64,000 nucleotides of DNA from an uncultured Acetobacterium sp. (GTDB lineage Bacteria; Bacillota; Clostridia; Eubacteriales; Eubacteriaceae), in the NCBI RefSeq assembly GCF_963664135.1, contig NZ_OY760905.1, forward strand, positions 930,001-994,000. Reading direction: 5' to 3'. A program made the position numbers and the translations under genes. Positions 8,009-16,383 of the stretch are shown piece by piece. How positions within the stretch are numbered: position 1 is the stretch's first letter; every line of letters starts with the position of its first letter. The notes under the pieces are model-generated. The model was not told where the DNA came from. It ran no database searches and was given only the letters and a program-made list of their open reading frames with translations.

Positions 8009-8530
8009 TATCGTTTTCCTTTTAAATTATCTTTTTTAACCGTCTTTTATGGATTTCGTTAATTGATTGATCAATGCCCAACATGGAACATATAATTATT
8101 ATATCGTAATCGCTGCTCCAACGATAGACGATTTAAACATTTTCGTTCAAAACACCCTAAAGTTCTTAATAACCGGGAACCAAACATTTGCAAAAACAAC
8201 GATCAAAAAGTGGCAAATTTTTGATTCGTTGAAACCATCTAAAGTTACAAATTGAAGTTGCAAAAAATTGATAGAAAGATTAAAAAGCGCTTACAAAATC
8301 AAACAATAGGATCGGATAATGTCGATGAAAGGAATGAAAAATCATCTTAATGAATAATTTTTCACGATTGGCGATAAAGAATTGCAAAAAATGATAAAAA
8401 ATAGTATCATAATAGCTAAACCAGAATCGTTGTTAAAATGATTCTGGTTTAGCATGAATTATTCATTCAAGTGAATTGTGGCATTTTAAAATCACCTAAA
8501 ATAGCAAATTATGCAAGGAGAAGTGAAGGT
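8009..8530. other. Non-coding gap between divergent helicase and ICMT-like genes
   Basis: This 520-base AT-rich stretch separates divergently transcribed genes and must hold promoters for both. The only strong structure seen is the 14-base perfect inverted repeat at 8415-8453, listed separately. No credible reading frame with a ribosome binding site was found. Confidence 0.5.
8415..8453 (+). promoter_or_regulatory. Perfect 14-base inverted repeat upstream of the ICMT-GH3 operon
   Basis: GCTAAACCAGAATC at 8415-8428 is followed after 11 bases by its exact reverse complement at 8440-8453. No T-run follows, so a simple terminator is less likely than an operator or an RNA hairpin in the 5' leader of the downstream operon. 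Confidence 0.45.
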
Positions 8531-9094
8531 ATGATATACATATTCATGGGAATTTTGGCATTTCTTCTTTATCTGGTCTATGACATCAACAGTGTTACTT
8601 TTAAAAAAAATAGTATCAATCGCTTCTTTTTTTTAGGTTCGTTTCTTTTAATTGTTGCGACCGCTGGAATCATTATTGAATCATTCTCTGACATAAAATG
8701 GAATTGGCTGTGGATCAGCACTTTCGGAATTTTCTCACTGATGTTTCTGATCTTGTTAATCTACACACTTTTCTTTGCACTGCCCTTTAACGATACTTAT
8801 GTAAATAGCAATGCGACCCCAAAGGTCTATCAGGACGGATTTTATGCCTTATGCCGTCATCCGGGTGTGCTATGGTTTATCGGATTTTACTTTTTTTTAT
8901 GGCTCACATTAAAAATCCCCTTATTATTGTTAGCCGCCATTCTTTTTAGCTGTTGTAATGTGCTGTATGTTATTTTCCAGGACTACTGGACATTCCCACG
9001 AATCTTTGAAGATTATGATGATTATAAGAAACTTACCCCTTTTATTATTCCAAATTTCAAAAGCATAAAACACTGTCTGCAGACATTGCAGTAA
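8531..9094 (+). CDS. Membrane methyltransferase, isoprenylcysteine carboxyl methyltransferase (ICMT)-like
   Basis: This 187-residue integral membrane protein has about five hydrophobic segments. The C-terminal half carries the ICMT/phospholipid-methyltransferase signature: YALCRHPGVLWF (the RHP motif), a hydrophobic hairpin, and a terminal Glu-Asp-Tyr-rich region (IFEDYDDYKK) that corresponds to the E-x-Y element of the family. Such enzymes use S-adenosylmethionine at the membrane face to methylate carboxyl or amino groups. The start at 8531 follows an AGGAG/GAAGG site; an upstream in-frame ATG lacks one. The GH3-type gene follows after 15 bases, suggesting a shared pathway in which one enzyme forms an acyl conjugate and the other methylates it. 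That pairing is inference. Confidence 0.7.
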   Translation: MIYIFMGILAFLLYLVYDINSVTFKKNSINRFFFLGSFLLIVATAGIIIESFSDIKWNWLWISTFGIFSLMFLILLIYTLFFALPFNDTYVNSNATPKVYQDGFYALCRHPGVLWFIGFYFFLWLTLKIPLLLLAAILFSCCNVLYVIFQDYWTFPRIFEDYDDYKKLTPFIIPNFKSIKHCLQTLQ

Positions 9095-9109
9095 GAAAGA
9101 GGCAATTCG

Positions 9110-10759
9110 GTGAAATTTGAAGAAAAATTAAAAAATCGACAGTATGAAATGTTATGGCAGGAGTATTGTGGTTTTTTAGATCTGGATATGGATTCTTACA
9201 TGACCATTCAAAATCGCCTCATGTTGGAACAAATTTCGCTTTGGAGCCGATGTGAATTGGGCAAACAAATTCTTAATGGAAAACGACCGCAAACCATTGA
9301 TGAATTCCGGAAAATGATGCCTTTATCCACATATGGCGACTATGCTGATATTTTGTTGCAAAAAAAAGGTGAGATGATACCGGATCAACCGGTTATCTGG
9401 ATTCAAACCACCTGGGAAGGCGGAAAACAGCCGATTAAGGTGGCCCCATATACCAAGGGGATGCTGGACACCTACCGCAGCAATATGATTGCCTGCTTAA
9501 TCCTTTCCACCAGTCATGAAAAAGGTAAATTTGATGTCAAAGCCACCGACAAAATTCTTTATGGACTGGCGCCGCTACCCTATGCTACCGGTTTGTTTCC
9601 GGTGGCCTTAAATGAAGAAATCAGTATAGAATTCTTGCCTCCGGTGAGAGAAGCCGAAAAAATGTCTTTTAGTGAACGCAACAAAGCGGGATTTAAACTT
9701 GGTCTGCAAAAAAATATCGACTATTTCTTTGGTTTAGGAAGCGTTGTTTATTTTGTCAGTCTCAGCCTGTCTTCCATGGGCAAAAGTTCCTCCCCAGCAA
9801 ATCAGACAAATGAAACGAAAAGCAGTAAAATGAGCTATTCCTTACCGATGCTGGCAAAGCTGATGCTGGCAAAATATCGTTGCAAAAATGAAAATCGGGA
9901 TTTAAAACCGAAAGATTTATTCAAACTTAAAGGTTTCATGGTTGCCGGCACGGATAACCACTGTTATAAAGATGCCCTGGAAGATTTATGGGGCATTCGT
10001 CCGATGGAAATTTTTGCCGGAACCGAACCGACCTGTATCGGAACCGAAACCTGGACGCGAAATGGTATGTACTTCTTTCCCGACGCCTGTTTTTATGAAT
10101 TCATTCCGGAAGATGAAATGAACCACAGTCTTGAAGATGCCAGCTATCAACCCAAAACCTATCTGATGAATGAAGTCCTTCCGGGCGAAAAATACGAACT
10201 GGTGATTTCCGTTTTTAAAGGCGGCGCCTTTATGCGGTACCGGGTCGGTGACGTCTATCGCTGTATGGGATTGGAAAATGATGAAGACAATACCCGAATT
10301 CCCCGCTTTAAATATATCGACCGCATTCCTACGATCATCGATATTGCCGGCTTTACGCGAATTTCGGAAAATTCAATCAAAAGTGCCGTCGATTTATCTG
10401 GACTTGATCTCAAGGCGTGGATTGCCGTGAAGGAGTATAATCACCAGAATCGCCCCTTTCTCCACATGTATGTTGAAATCGGGGCGTCTTCCATTGCCAG
10501 TCGCGGACTCAGTAAGGAAATCCTCAAAGAACACTTAACTGTTTATTTTAAATATGTCGATCATGACTATAAGGATCTTAAACATATCTTAGGAATGGAA
10601 CCGTTAGAAATTACTATTTTAAAAAGCGGAACTTTTGAAGAATATGAAAAACAAACAGGCCGGAAAATAAGGCACATCAATCCATCTGTCTATCATATTA
10701 AAGAACTGCTCGCGATTGAAAAACAAAACTTCTCATTTAATGGGCTACGAGGTGTATGA
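9110..10759 (+). CDS. GH3 (auxin-responsive promoter) family acyl-acid amido synthetase homologue
   Basis: This 549-residue protein starts at a GTG preceded by AGAAAGAGG. It matches GH3-family acyl-adenylate/amide synthetases along its length. The N-terminal lobe has MPLSTYGDY near residue 75. The central motif II is AGTEPTCIGTETW followed by FPDACFYEFIPEDE, and motif III is YRVGDVYRCMG. Family members adenylate a carboxylic acid and couple it to an amino acid or another amine. Motif I, which normally reads like SSGTT-G-x-K, is degenerate here (TTWEGGKQPIK), so the nucleotide chemistry may be altered. Flanking genes encode a membrane methyltransferase and a membrane-bound cyclic-di-GMP receptor, so a lipid-like or acyl-amide signal is a reasonable inference. 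Confidence 0.75.
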   Translation: MKFEEKLKNRQYEMLWQEYCGFLDLDMDSYMTIQNRLMLEQISLWSRCELGKQILNGKRPQTIDEFRKMMPLSTYGDYADILLQKKGEMIPDQPVIWIQTTWEGGKQPIKVAPYTKGMLDTYRSNMIACLILSTSHEKGKFDVKATDKILYGLAPLPYATGLFPVALNEEISIEFLPPVREAEKMSFSERNKAGFKLGLQKNIDYFFGLGSVVYFVSLSLSSMGKSSSPANQTNETKSSKMSYSLPMLAKLMLAKYRCKNENRDLKPKDLFKLKGFMVAGTDNHCYKDALEDLWGIRPMEIFAGTEPTCIGTETWTRNGMYFFPDACFYEFIPEDEMNHSLEDASYQPKTYLMNEVLPGEKYELVISVFKGGAFMRYRVGDVYRCMGLENDEDNTRIPRFKYIDRIPTIIDIAGFTRISENSIKSAVDLSGLDLKAWIAVKEYNHQNRPFLHMYVEIGASSIASRGLSKEILKEHLTVYFKYVDHDYKDLKHILGMEPLEITILKSGTFEEYEKQTGRKIRHINPSVYHIKELLAIEKQNFSFNGLRGV

Positions 10760-13299
10760 TGGATAGTTTCCTGTTTATTCCCGTTATTGCTTTATGCTGT
10801 TATACCTTTTTGTTGCTGTCATTTATGGCTGCGAAAAAAAATAAACTGATCAATTCATTTATGCTTTTTTTGTGCGCCATGATTTTATGGACAGGTGGTT
10901 CGCTTTGCATGCGAATGCAATTATGGCCGAACCTTCATTTCTGGTATAATGCATCCATTCTCGGTTTAAATTTAATGCCCTATGCCTTTTTTATTTTCAT
11001 TGTCGAATTTATCGGATTGAAAGATCGCATCTTTAAAAAAGTTTATTTAGTGATCATCGCACTTATAAATATTATCAATATTTCAACTGGTTTTTTTCTT
11101 GCCGCTCCAGAAGCGATCAAATCTCCTGATGGAAGCGTCAGCTTTGTCTATCATGTTACCTTGCCCGTAACCATCATGTTTGCCTTTTGTGTTGCTATTA
11201 CCTTTCATACCCTGTTTTTATTATATAAACACAGCAAAAAAAATGAAATGGCCAGAAAACAGTTTATGCCAATTGTTTTGGGTATTTTTATTTTAGTAAT
11301 CGGTCATCTTGCCTTATTTATTCCTATTTTTAAAGGGTTCCCCACCGATATTCTATCCGGGGTTTGTTTTGCGTTTTTCATGTTTTATGCATTATACATC
11401 CGCCGATTATTTAAATTAACGCTGCTGGTATCCCGGGGAAGTTGCTACGCCATTGCCGCTGGTTTATCCTTGTTGCTGTTTTCAAATTTTATCGGTCTAT
11501 TGCAATCATTTATTGACACAAATCTGCCCAGTTATCATGACCATAATGTGTTAATCATCGCCGTCTTTTTTACCATGGCAACATTTCTGATTTATCTGGG
11601 GATGAAGAAATTTATTGATAAAGTTTTTACCAAAGAGGAAATTCATCAGGCCGAGAATTTAAAAGAATTCAGTCTTGCGGTTTCAAAAAGTTTGAATGTC
11701 AACGAGATTCTGGAAGAATTAGTGGATGTCATTCATAAAACAATTGCCGTCAAGAAAATATATATTTGTATCAGAAATGAGCAAAACCATACCTTTAAGA
11801 TGGTCCACAGCACCAGTGCCCTGGATACAAAATTGTTCTGCATCAAGAAAGATAATCCGATTGTGACGTGGTTGTCCAACAACCCGGGCTGCCTGTTAAT
11901 GAAAGATTTTAAACGGACCGTTGCTTATAAATCCATGTGGGAAGATGAAAAAAAACAATTTGCCGATCTGAAAATCGAGTGTTTTGTATCGCTTAAAGAT
12001 GCCAACGAACTGGTGGGCATCGTCCTGCTTTCTGGGAAAGATAAGCATAGCGGTTTCAGTTTTGATGATATTAATTTCCTGGCGTCGGTGGATTCAATTG
12101 GTTCCATTGCTGTTAGAAATTCAAGACTGTACGAAAAAGTATATCTGGAAGCACGTACCGATGAACTGACCGGGTTGTTAAATCGCAAGTATTTTTATGA
12201 AACCCTTCAGCATGAATATGAAAAAAATCGTGGCCAATCGCTGGCCTTGATTATCCTGAATATTGACGATTTTAAACTCTATAATCAATTATATGGTAAC
12301 AAGGAAGGTGACATTGCGCTTCAGAAAATCGCCGGAATTATTCAGGCCAGTGTTGGCAGCAATGGCTATGTGGCCCGCTACAGTGGCAAGGAATTTGCCA
12401 TTATTCTGCCCTTGTATGATTTATTAGGGGCAAAAAATCTGGCTGAAACCATCCGTTTGCAAATATCAAATATGAATAAACGGGTCACCGAATATAGTTT
12501 TAAAACCCTGACCTTGAGTGGGGGTATTTGTTCCATTCCATATGCCGCCAGCAGTGTCAAAGAATTGATCGATAATGCTGACCGCGCTATTTATCATGTC
12601 AAACGAAATGGAAAAAACGCGATTATGACCTATTCTGAACGGGATCAAAATCTTGTTCCCGGAAATGTCAGCACAGATACGCTTGGGAAAAAAGAGAATG
12701 TCTATTCAGAATACGAAACAACCATTTATGCACTGACCGCGGCCATTGACACCAAAGATCACTATACCTTTGATCATTCCAATAATGTTGCCTATTATGC
12801 GGTCGAACTAGCCTACGCTTACGGGTTGAATAAAGAAACCACCGAAATTATCAGAGAAGCCGCATTGCTCCATGATGTTGGCAAGATTGGGATCCCTGAA
12901 TCAATCCTCAATAAACCAGGCAAACTGACAGATGCAGAGTATGACATTATGAAGGGCCATGTGGAAAATTCCATTGGTATTATTCGTCACCTGCCCTCCC
13001 TGGATTATGTCATCCCGGCCGTCATCGGACATCACGAACGCTATGATGGCTTAGGCTATCCGCGCCGGATTTCTAAAGATGATATTCCTGTTTCAGCCAG
13101 AATTTTATGTATTGCTGACGCTTTTGATGCGATGATCTCTGAACGTTCCTATAAGGTACCCTATTCTGTGAATCATTCATTAGCGATTATTGAAGAAGAA
13201 GCCGGCCGGCAATTTGATCCTGAATTAGCGCTTATTTTTGTTAACGCTGTGAGAAGTGGCTTGATAAAGGTTGAACCCTCCGTTAAAGTTGTCTGTTAA
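10756..13299 (+). CDS. 7TM receptor with GAF, degenerate GGDEF and HD-GYP domains
   Basis: This 847-residue protein overlaps the GH3 stop codon by four bases (ATGA), so the two are translationally coupled. The first 235 residues form about seven transmembrane helices like the histidine-kinase 7TM sensor domain. A GAF domain follows (about 300-440), then a GGDEF domain (about 465-620) and an HD-GYP domain (about 650-835). The active loop of the cyclase is SGKEF instead of GGDEF (near residue 542), so diguanylate cyclase activity is doubtful. The phosphodiesterase motifs are intact: HDVGKIGIPESI and GHHERYDGLGYP. It probably lowers cyclic-di-GMP in response to a membrane-partitioned ligand. Coupling to an amide synthetase and an ICMT-like enzyme hints that they make that ligand. 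Confidence 0.85.
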   Translation: MMDSFLFIPVIALCCYTFLLLSFMAAKKNKLINSFMLFLCAMILWTGGSLCMRMQLWPNLHFWYNASILGLNLMPYAFFIFIVEFIGLKDRIFKKVYLVIIALINIINISTGFFLAAPEAIKSPDGSVSFVYHVTLPVTIMFAFCVAITFHTLFLLYKHSKKNEMARKQFMPIVLGIFILVIGHLALFIPIFKGFPTDILSGVCFAFFMFYALYIRRLFKLTLLVSRGSCYAIAAGLSLLLFSNFIGLLQSFIDTNLPSYHDHNVLIIAVFFTMATFLIYLGMKKFIDKVFTKEEIHQAENLKEFSLAVSKSLNVNEILEELVDVIHKTIAVKKIYICIRNEQNHTFKMVHSTSALDTKLFCIKKDNPIVTWLSNNPGCLLMKDFKRTVAYKSMWEDEKKQFADLKIECFVSLKDANELVGIVLLSGKDKHSGFSFDDINFLASVDSIGSIAVRNSRLYEKVYLEARTDELTGLLNRKYFYETLQHEYEKNRGQSLALIILNIDDFKLYNQLYGNKEGDIALQKIAGIIQASVGSNGYVARYSGKEFAIILPLYDLLGAKNLAETIRLQISNMNKRVTEYSFKTLTLSGGICSIPYAASSVKELIDNADRAIYHVKRNGKNAIMTYSERDQNLVPGNVSTDTLGKKENVYSEYETTIYALTAAIDTKDHYTFDHSNNVAYYAVELAYAYGLNKETTEIIREAALLHDVGKIGIPESILNKPGKLTDAEYDIMKGHVENSIGIIRHLPSLDYVIPAVIGHHERYDGLGYPRRISKDDIPVSARILCIADAFDAMISERSYKVPYSVNHSLAIIEEEAGRQFDPELALIFVNAVRSGLIKVEPSVKVVC

Positions 13300-13350
13300 T
13301 ACTGTAAAATTTAAATTATACTGCTTGCTGGTCTCTTACCGCATATTTAA

Positions 13351-13382
13351 AAACAGGCCCGACATGTCGGACCTGTTTTTTT
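13351..13382. terminator. Bidirectional rho-independent terminator
   Basis: AAACAGGCCCGA and TCGGACCTGTTT pair with one mismatch and are followed by a run of T on the plus strand, with a matching A-run before the stem. It lies between the convergent HD-GYP gene and the MetH-activation-like gene. Confidence 0.85.
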
Positions 13383-13392
13383 AGTAATTTTT

Positions 13393-13980
13393 TTATTTCT
13401 TTCTGGACAAGATGCCGATGGTGGAACGGCCCGGCAGGACAAAGGCGTGTTTCCCCAGGGTAACCCCGATTTTTTCGGTATCTTTCCCGAACATATTAAA
13501 CAAACGAGTTTGTTCCTCGGTTGACCAGTCCTCGCCATTACCGGGGACATAATCCTGCACCGCTTCCCAACCAGTTTCTTTCATCACTTCTTTAAACACA
13601 AAAACCTTGCCAATATTCACCAGCAGATTCATCATCTCATCGATCATGAACATATCCATGGAATCGGTCAGAGTTTTGGCATAGTCATCCAGCTCGGTGC
13701 CGACGGTGACAATATAAGGGAAAACCGTTTCGCCTTTTTCCACATAGCCCCCAAAGAGTTGACTCTCAAAAAGAACATCATCAACATGAACACTTTTTTC
13801 ATTTTTATCAGTGATCTGGGCTTGAAAATAAATGGCCTTGGGTTTGGTAATTTTCTGCATTTCTGTAAATAAATCTTCAACAATATCCAGCATACTTTCT
13901 TTATTATGAAGATTAAGCTCTTTGTTGAGTATTTCCATATTCAGTTCATAGGGGTAATCCATAAAAATCTTTGTGTCCAT
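13393..13980 (-). CDS. Vitamin B12-dependent methionine synthase activation domain-like protein
   Basis: This 195-residue protein starts at 13980, where CTGGAGG lies seven to eight bases upstream of ATG. The C-terminal half resembles the reactivation domain of cobalamin-dependent methionine synthase: a PGNGEDWSTEEQTRLFNMFG segment, then IGVTLGKHAFVLPGRSTIGI. In MetH this domain binds S-adenosylmethionine and positions it for reductive methylation of cobalamin. Stand-alone versions are common in acetogens, where corrinoid proteins abound. No corrinoid protein or methyltransferase partner lies next to it here. It could reactivate a corrinoid protein encoded elsewhere. Confidence 0.75.
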   Translation of the reverse strand: MDTKIFMDYPYELNMEILNKELNLHNKESMLDIVEDLFTEMQKITKPKAIYFQAQITDKNEKSVHVDDVLFESQLFGGYVEKGETVFPYIVTVGTELDDYAKTLTDSMDMFMIDEMMNLLVNIGKVFVFKEVMKETGWEAVQDYVPGNGEDWSTEEQTRLFNMFGKDTEKIGVTLGKHAFVLPGRSTIGILSRKK

Positions 13981-14198
13981 TTGTCTGCCTCCAGTAATTT
14001 TTATTTGCGAATAAAATAGACGTGCGGTTAACGCAATCCGCTTTCCGGTTTTATTTCTATTTACCTCACAAGACTCCATTTTAAACCTACTTTAACATGA
14101 AATTTTTATACTGTCACCTGTTTATACTATTTATTCATTCTGAATAAAGCTTACCCCAATTATTTTATTTATCTGTATTTAAAAACCATAAAGTTGGG

Positions 14199-14204
14199 TA
14201 TAAT
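14199..14204 (+). promoter_or_regulatory. Promoter -10 element for the small gene at 14239
   Basis: TATAAT at 14199-14204 lies 34 bases before the start codon, in an AT-rich gap between divergent genes. The -35 box is weak (TATTTA about 17 bases upstream). The consensus -10 hexamer and spacing to the ribosome binding site support it. Confidence 0.5.
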
Positions 14205-14238
14205 AAAAACATAAATCAAAATCAACTGGAGGAAAAAA

Positions 14239-14451
14239 ATGGATACTTTAAAAGATGCCAAACGCGTCGGAATAAGAAATATAGTAACGGAAGAACTGAT
14301 TGCCGTCTATCCTGATAAACCAGTAGGAACTGACGCTGAAATTGAAAAAGCTGTCCGCGACTGGTATTATGGTGAAAACTGCGCCGCCGAAGAAAAAATG
14401 CGTGATGCGGTGGTCGAACCATTAACGGCTGTCGAGCTGGAAGGTTTATAA
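14239..14451 (+). CDS. Small hypothetical acidic protein
   Basis: This 70-residue protein is not recognised. It has a strong CTGGAGG ribosome binding site, a consensus -10 promoter element and a terminator-like hairpin just after it, so it is very likely a real monocistronic gene. The sequence reads MDTLKDAKRVGIRNIVTEEL..., then a WYYGENCAAEEKM stretch, and ends VVEPLTAVELEGL. It has one cysteine, no membrane segment and no known motif. It lies between a B12-related gene and a methyltransferase but is oriented opposite to both. Confidence 0.7.
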   Translation: MDTLKDAKRVGIRNIVTEELIAVYPDKPVGTDAEIEKAVRDWYYGENCAAEEKMRDAVVEPLTAVELEGL

Positions 14452-14477
14452 GCAATTTGGTCACAAAAGCATGATTT

Positions 14478-14515
14478 AGTGAAAAGGATTGGTAAGATTA
14501 TCAATCCTTTTCACT
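14478..14515. terminator. Convergent terminator hairpin
   Basis: AGTGAAAAGGATTG and CAATCCTTTTCACT form a perfect 14-base stem with a 10-base loop. It sits between the small plus-strand gene and the end of the minus-strand methyltransferase and overlaps that gene's last codons. The T-run is weak on both strands, so termination strength is uncertain. Confidence 0.55.
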
Positions 14516-15184
14516 TATCTTCATTGCTACATTGATATAAACACAATTATTCTTATTTGGTAATTCTTTATGCATGAGTATTTCAAACCCTGCTTCATTT
14601 GTCAATGCTATTAATTCTTTGATGGTAAAGAAATTCATATAGGGTATGACACCCTTTCGACAATTTTTATAAATGCTTTCAAATGAAGCCGTCAACCTTT
14701 GGCCCATACAAACCGTTTCCTGAATAAATAATCCGCCTGGTTTCAACAAAGAATTGACACGATTCATGGCAATATCAGGTTTCAAAATATACTGCATAAC
14801 GTCCACCGCCAGAATCTTATCAAATGATCTGCTGCTCAGATCGTTTTCACAAAGGGTCCCTTCATGAAAAAACACATTTCTTACCCCATTAATTTCTGCA
14901 TTTCTTTTCGCCGCTTCAATCATTTTAGGTGATACATCCAGACCATCCACAGCTTTCACATGGGAGGCAACTTCCATTGAAAAAATACCAGTGGCGCATC
15001 CTAAATCCAAAACCACATCATCTGGTTTTAGATACGGACTGACGCCTCTCACTTCATTGGCATAATAAGGGAGACCCAAGTTATCATACTTGACTGCCAT
15101 TAAATTCCAAAATTCGACCAAGTGATTTAAATGTCGGCTTCCTTTAGTCTTATGATTGAACGTTTCCATTTCATTATTCGACAT
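14501..15184 (-). CDS. Class I SAM-dependent methyltransferase
   Basis: This 227-residue protein has a Rossmann-type methyltransferase fold. Motif I is VLDLGCATGIF near residues 58-68 and the motif II acidic residue is in VDGLDVSPKM. The motif IV region reads DKILAVDVMQYIL, followed by LLKPGGLFIQETV. The pattern is that of UbiE/Bud23-type small-molecule methyltransferases; no substrate-specific domain is visible. It is the only gene on its transcript, with divergent non-coding sequence upstream and a hairpin at its 3' end. The substrate cannot be predicted. Confidence 0.85.
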   Translation of the reverse strand: MSNNEMETFNHKTKGSRHLNHLVEFWNLMAVKYDNLGLPYYANEVRGVSPYLKPDDVVLDLGCATGIFSMEVASHVKAVDGLDVSPKMIEAAKRNAEINGVRNVFFHEGTLCENDLSSRSFDKILAVDVMQYILKPDIAMNRVNSLLKPGGLFIQETVCMGQRLTASFESIYKNCRKGVIPYMNFFTIKELIALTNEAGFEILMHKELPNKNNCVYINVAMKISEKD

Positions 15185-15212
15185 GTTTTGTACCTCTTAC
15201 CCATTCATGTAA

Positions 15213-15428
15213 CTATGGAAATTTACATACCCAAATTTTCATCTTTTTATCATTTTTGTTATTTTCCAGGGTTTTATAATCCTCAAAGATTAAGGCGACT
15301 CTATCAGAACTGGTTTCAGTTGGTCCATTCTCAACAAAACCGATTTTCACAAATACATCAAAATGCTGGACAGGATAGGTTTCTTTGATATCGACAATCA
15401 AATATATTTGGCCGGGTTGTTTTACTAT
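15213..15428 (-). pseudogene. Possible gene remnant in the gap before ridA
   Basis: A minus-strand frame of about 72 codons reads like genuine protein (PGQIYLIVDIKETYP, HFDVFVKIGFVENGP, VALIFEDYKTLE) with alternating beta-type residues. It has a stop upstream, no ribosome binding site and no clear start. It may be the decayed C-terminal part of a lost gene. No family was recognised. The remainder of the gap (15429-15640) carries the promoter and leader hairpin of the ridA operon. Confidence 0.3.
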
Positions 15429-15471
15429 CTAGTGACAAAGAAAAGTTGTAAAGCTCTGTAAATTGTTCCGA

Positions 15472-15588
15472 TTGTTACTATTACTACCTTTTTTCCTATG
15501 TTATATTATGGTTAACCTTAGTAGAGAACCACAGAAAAATCCAGACAAAGACGTCGAAAGAAACTTTCGGCGTCTTTGTTATTTTTAT
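15472..15588 (+). promoter_or_regulatory. Promoter and leader terminator/attenuator of the ridA operon
   Basis: A TATATT-like -10 element at 15502-15507 follows the block TTACTATTACTACC. About 40 bases later, ACAAAGACGTCGAAAG (15545-15560) pairs with CTTTCGGCGTCTTTGT (15564-15579) with one mismatch and is followed by TTATTTTTAT. The operon's first start codon is 53 bases further on. The same arrangement (CTATG-TATA promoter, then a hairpin plus T-run) precedes the AraC gene at 19772. An intrinsic terminator between promoter and first gene suggests attenuation control. Confidence 0.55.
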
Positions 15589-15640
15589 CAATGCATCGCC
15601 GAAAGACTCTACAAATTTATCAGGAAAGGACGTTACCAAT

Positions 15641-16066
15641 ATGTCAAGAATTAATTATTCATCCGGAGCACCCCTCGAAGAAAGAGTAGGTTATTCCCGG
15701 ATGGTCCAAATCGGCAATCTGATTATGATCGGCGGAACCACCTCGGTCCAGCCAGACGGCAGTGTCTATGGTGAATGCGATCCTTACGCACAAGCCAAGT
15801 ACATTTTTGAAAAACACGTCAAACTCTTAGAACAAGCTGGTGCAACCCCGGCAGATGTGGTCAAAGTAATGTGTTATGCCACCCGGATGTCTGACTGTGG
15901 CGAAATTTGCCGGGCCTACTCCGAGATCTTTAAAGAATTCCGGCCGCTTTTTACGGCAGTCGGAACATCAGAACTCAACCGCCCCTCCCAATTATGTGAG
16001 ATTGAAATGACCGCAATCATCATTTCTGAAACCAACATTTCTGATGAAAGTGAGGGTGCCAAATGA
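15641..16066 (+). CDS. RidA/YjgF family enamine/imine deaminase
   Basis: This 141-residue protein has the RidA fold pattern. It includes SRMVQIGNLIMIGGTTSVQPDG near the start, then YAQAKYIFEKHVKLLEQAGAT, and FKEFRPLFTAVGTSEL near the active-site region. RidA proteins hydrolyse reactive 2-imino or enamine acids to 2-keto acids and ammonia. This is the first gene of an operon for a FAD/Fe-S amino acid dehydrogenase, whose oxidation product would be such an imine. Its stop overlaps the next gene by four bases (ATGA). An AGGAAAGGA site precedes the ATG. Confidence 0.85.
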   Translation: MSRINYSSGAPLEERVGYSRMVQIGNLIMIGGTTSVQPDGSVYGECDPYAQAKYIFEKHVKLLEQAGATPADVVKVMCYATRMSDCGEICRAYSEIFKEFRPLFTAVGTSELNRPSQLCEIEMTAIIISETNISDESEGAK

Positions 16067-16383
16067 ACCGGATCAGTGAACATCCCATACTCGGTCCCAC
16101 CGAAACCGGACCAAAGGTGACCTTTTTCATGGATGGCCAGACGCTGGAAGGCTACGCCGGCGAACCGATTGCAGTGGCCCTTAAAGCCGCCGGCGTAATG
16201 ATCCACCGCTATACCCAAAAGAATCATGAGCCCCGGGGTATCTTTTGTGCCATTGGCCGTTGCACCGACTGCGTCATGATTGTGGATGGGGTTCCCAATA
16301 TCCGCACCTGCATCACGCCGCTGGTTGCGGGCATGCAGATTCAGACCCAAGATGGCGTCATTCCATTGGAGGTAAGCGAATGA
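16063..16383 (+). CDS. (2Fe-2S)-binding subunit of FAD-dependent amino acid dehydrogenase (HcnA/OoxC-like)
   Basis: This 106-residue plant-type ferredoxin domain has the cysteine pattern seen in GIFCAIGRCTDCVMIVDG and then IRTCITPL. It corresponds to the small 2Fe-2S subunit of hydrogen cyanide synthase, octopine/nopaline oxidase, sarcosine oxidase and D-hydroxyproline dehydrogenase complexes. The N-terminal half (GPKVTFFMDGQTLEGYAGEP) is the usual beta-grasp start. It overlaps ridA by four bases and the next gene by four bases. It likely shuttles electrons between the two flavin subunits. Confidence 0.88.
   Translation: MNRISEHPILGPTETGPKVTFFMDGQTLEGYAGEPIAVALKAAGVMIHRYTQKNHEPRGIFCAIGRCTDCVMIVDGVPNIRTCITPLVAGMQIQTQDGVIPLEVSE

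Noticed and set aside
15213..15428. Treating the frame before ridA as a functional gene
   Set aside because: The sequence looks protein-like but lacks a start and ribosome binding site, so it is listed only as a possible remnant.
15472..15588. Riboswitch in the ridA leader
   Set aside because: Only about 40 bases separate the likely transcription start from the terminator stem, too short for a known aptamer, so attenuation is the safer description.
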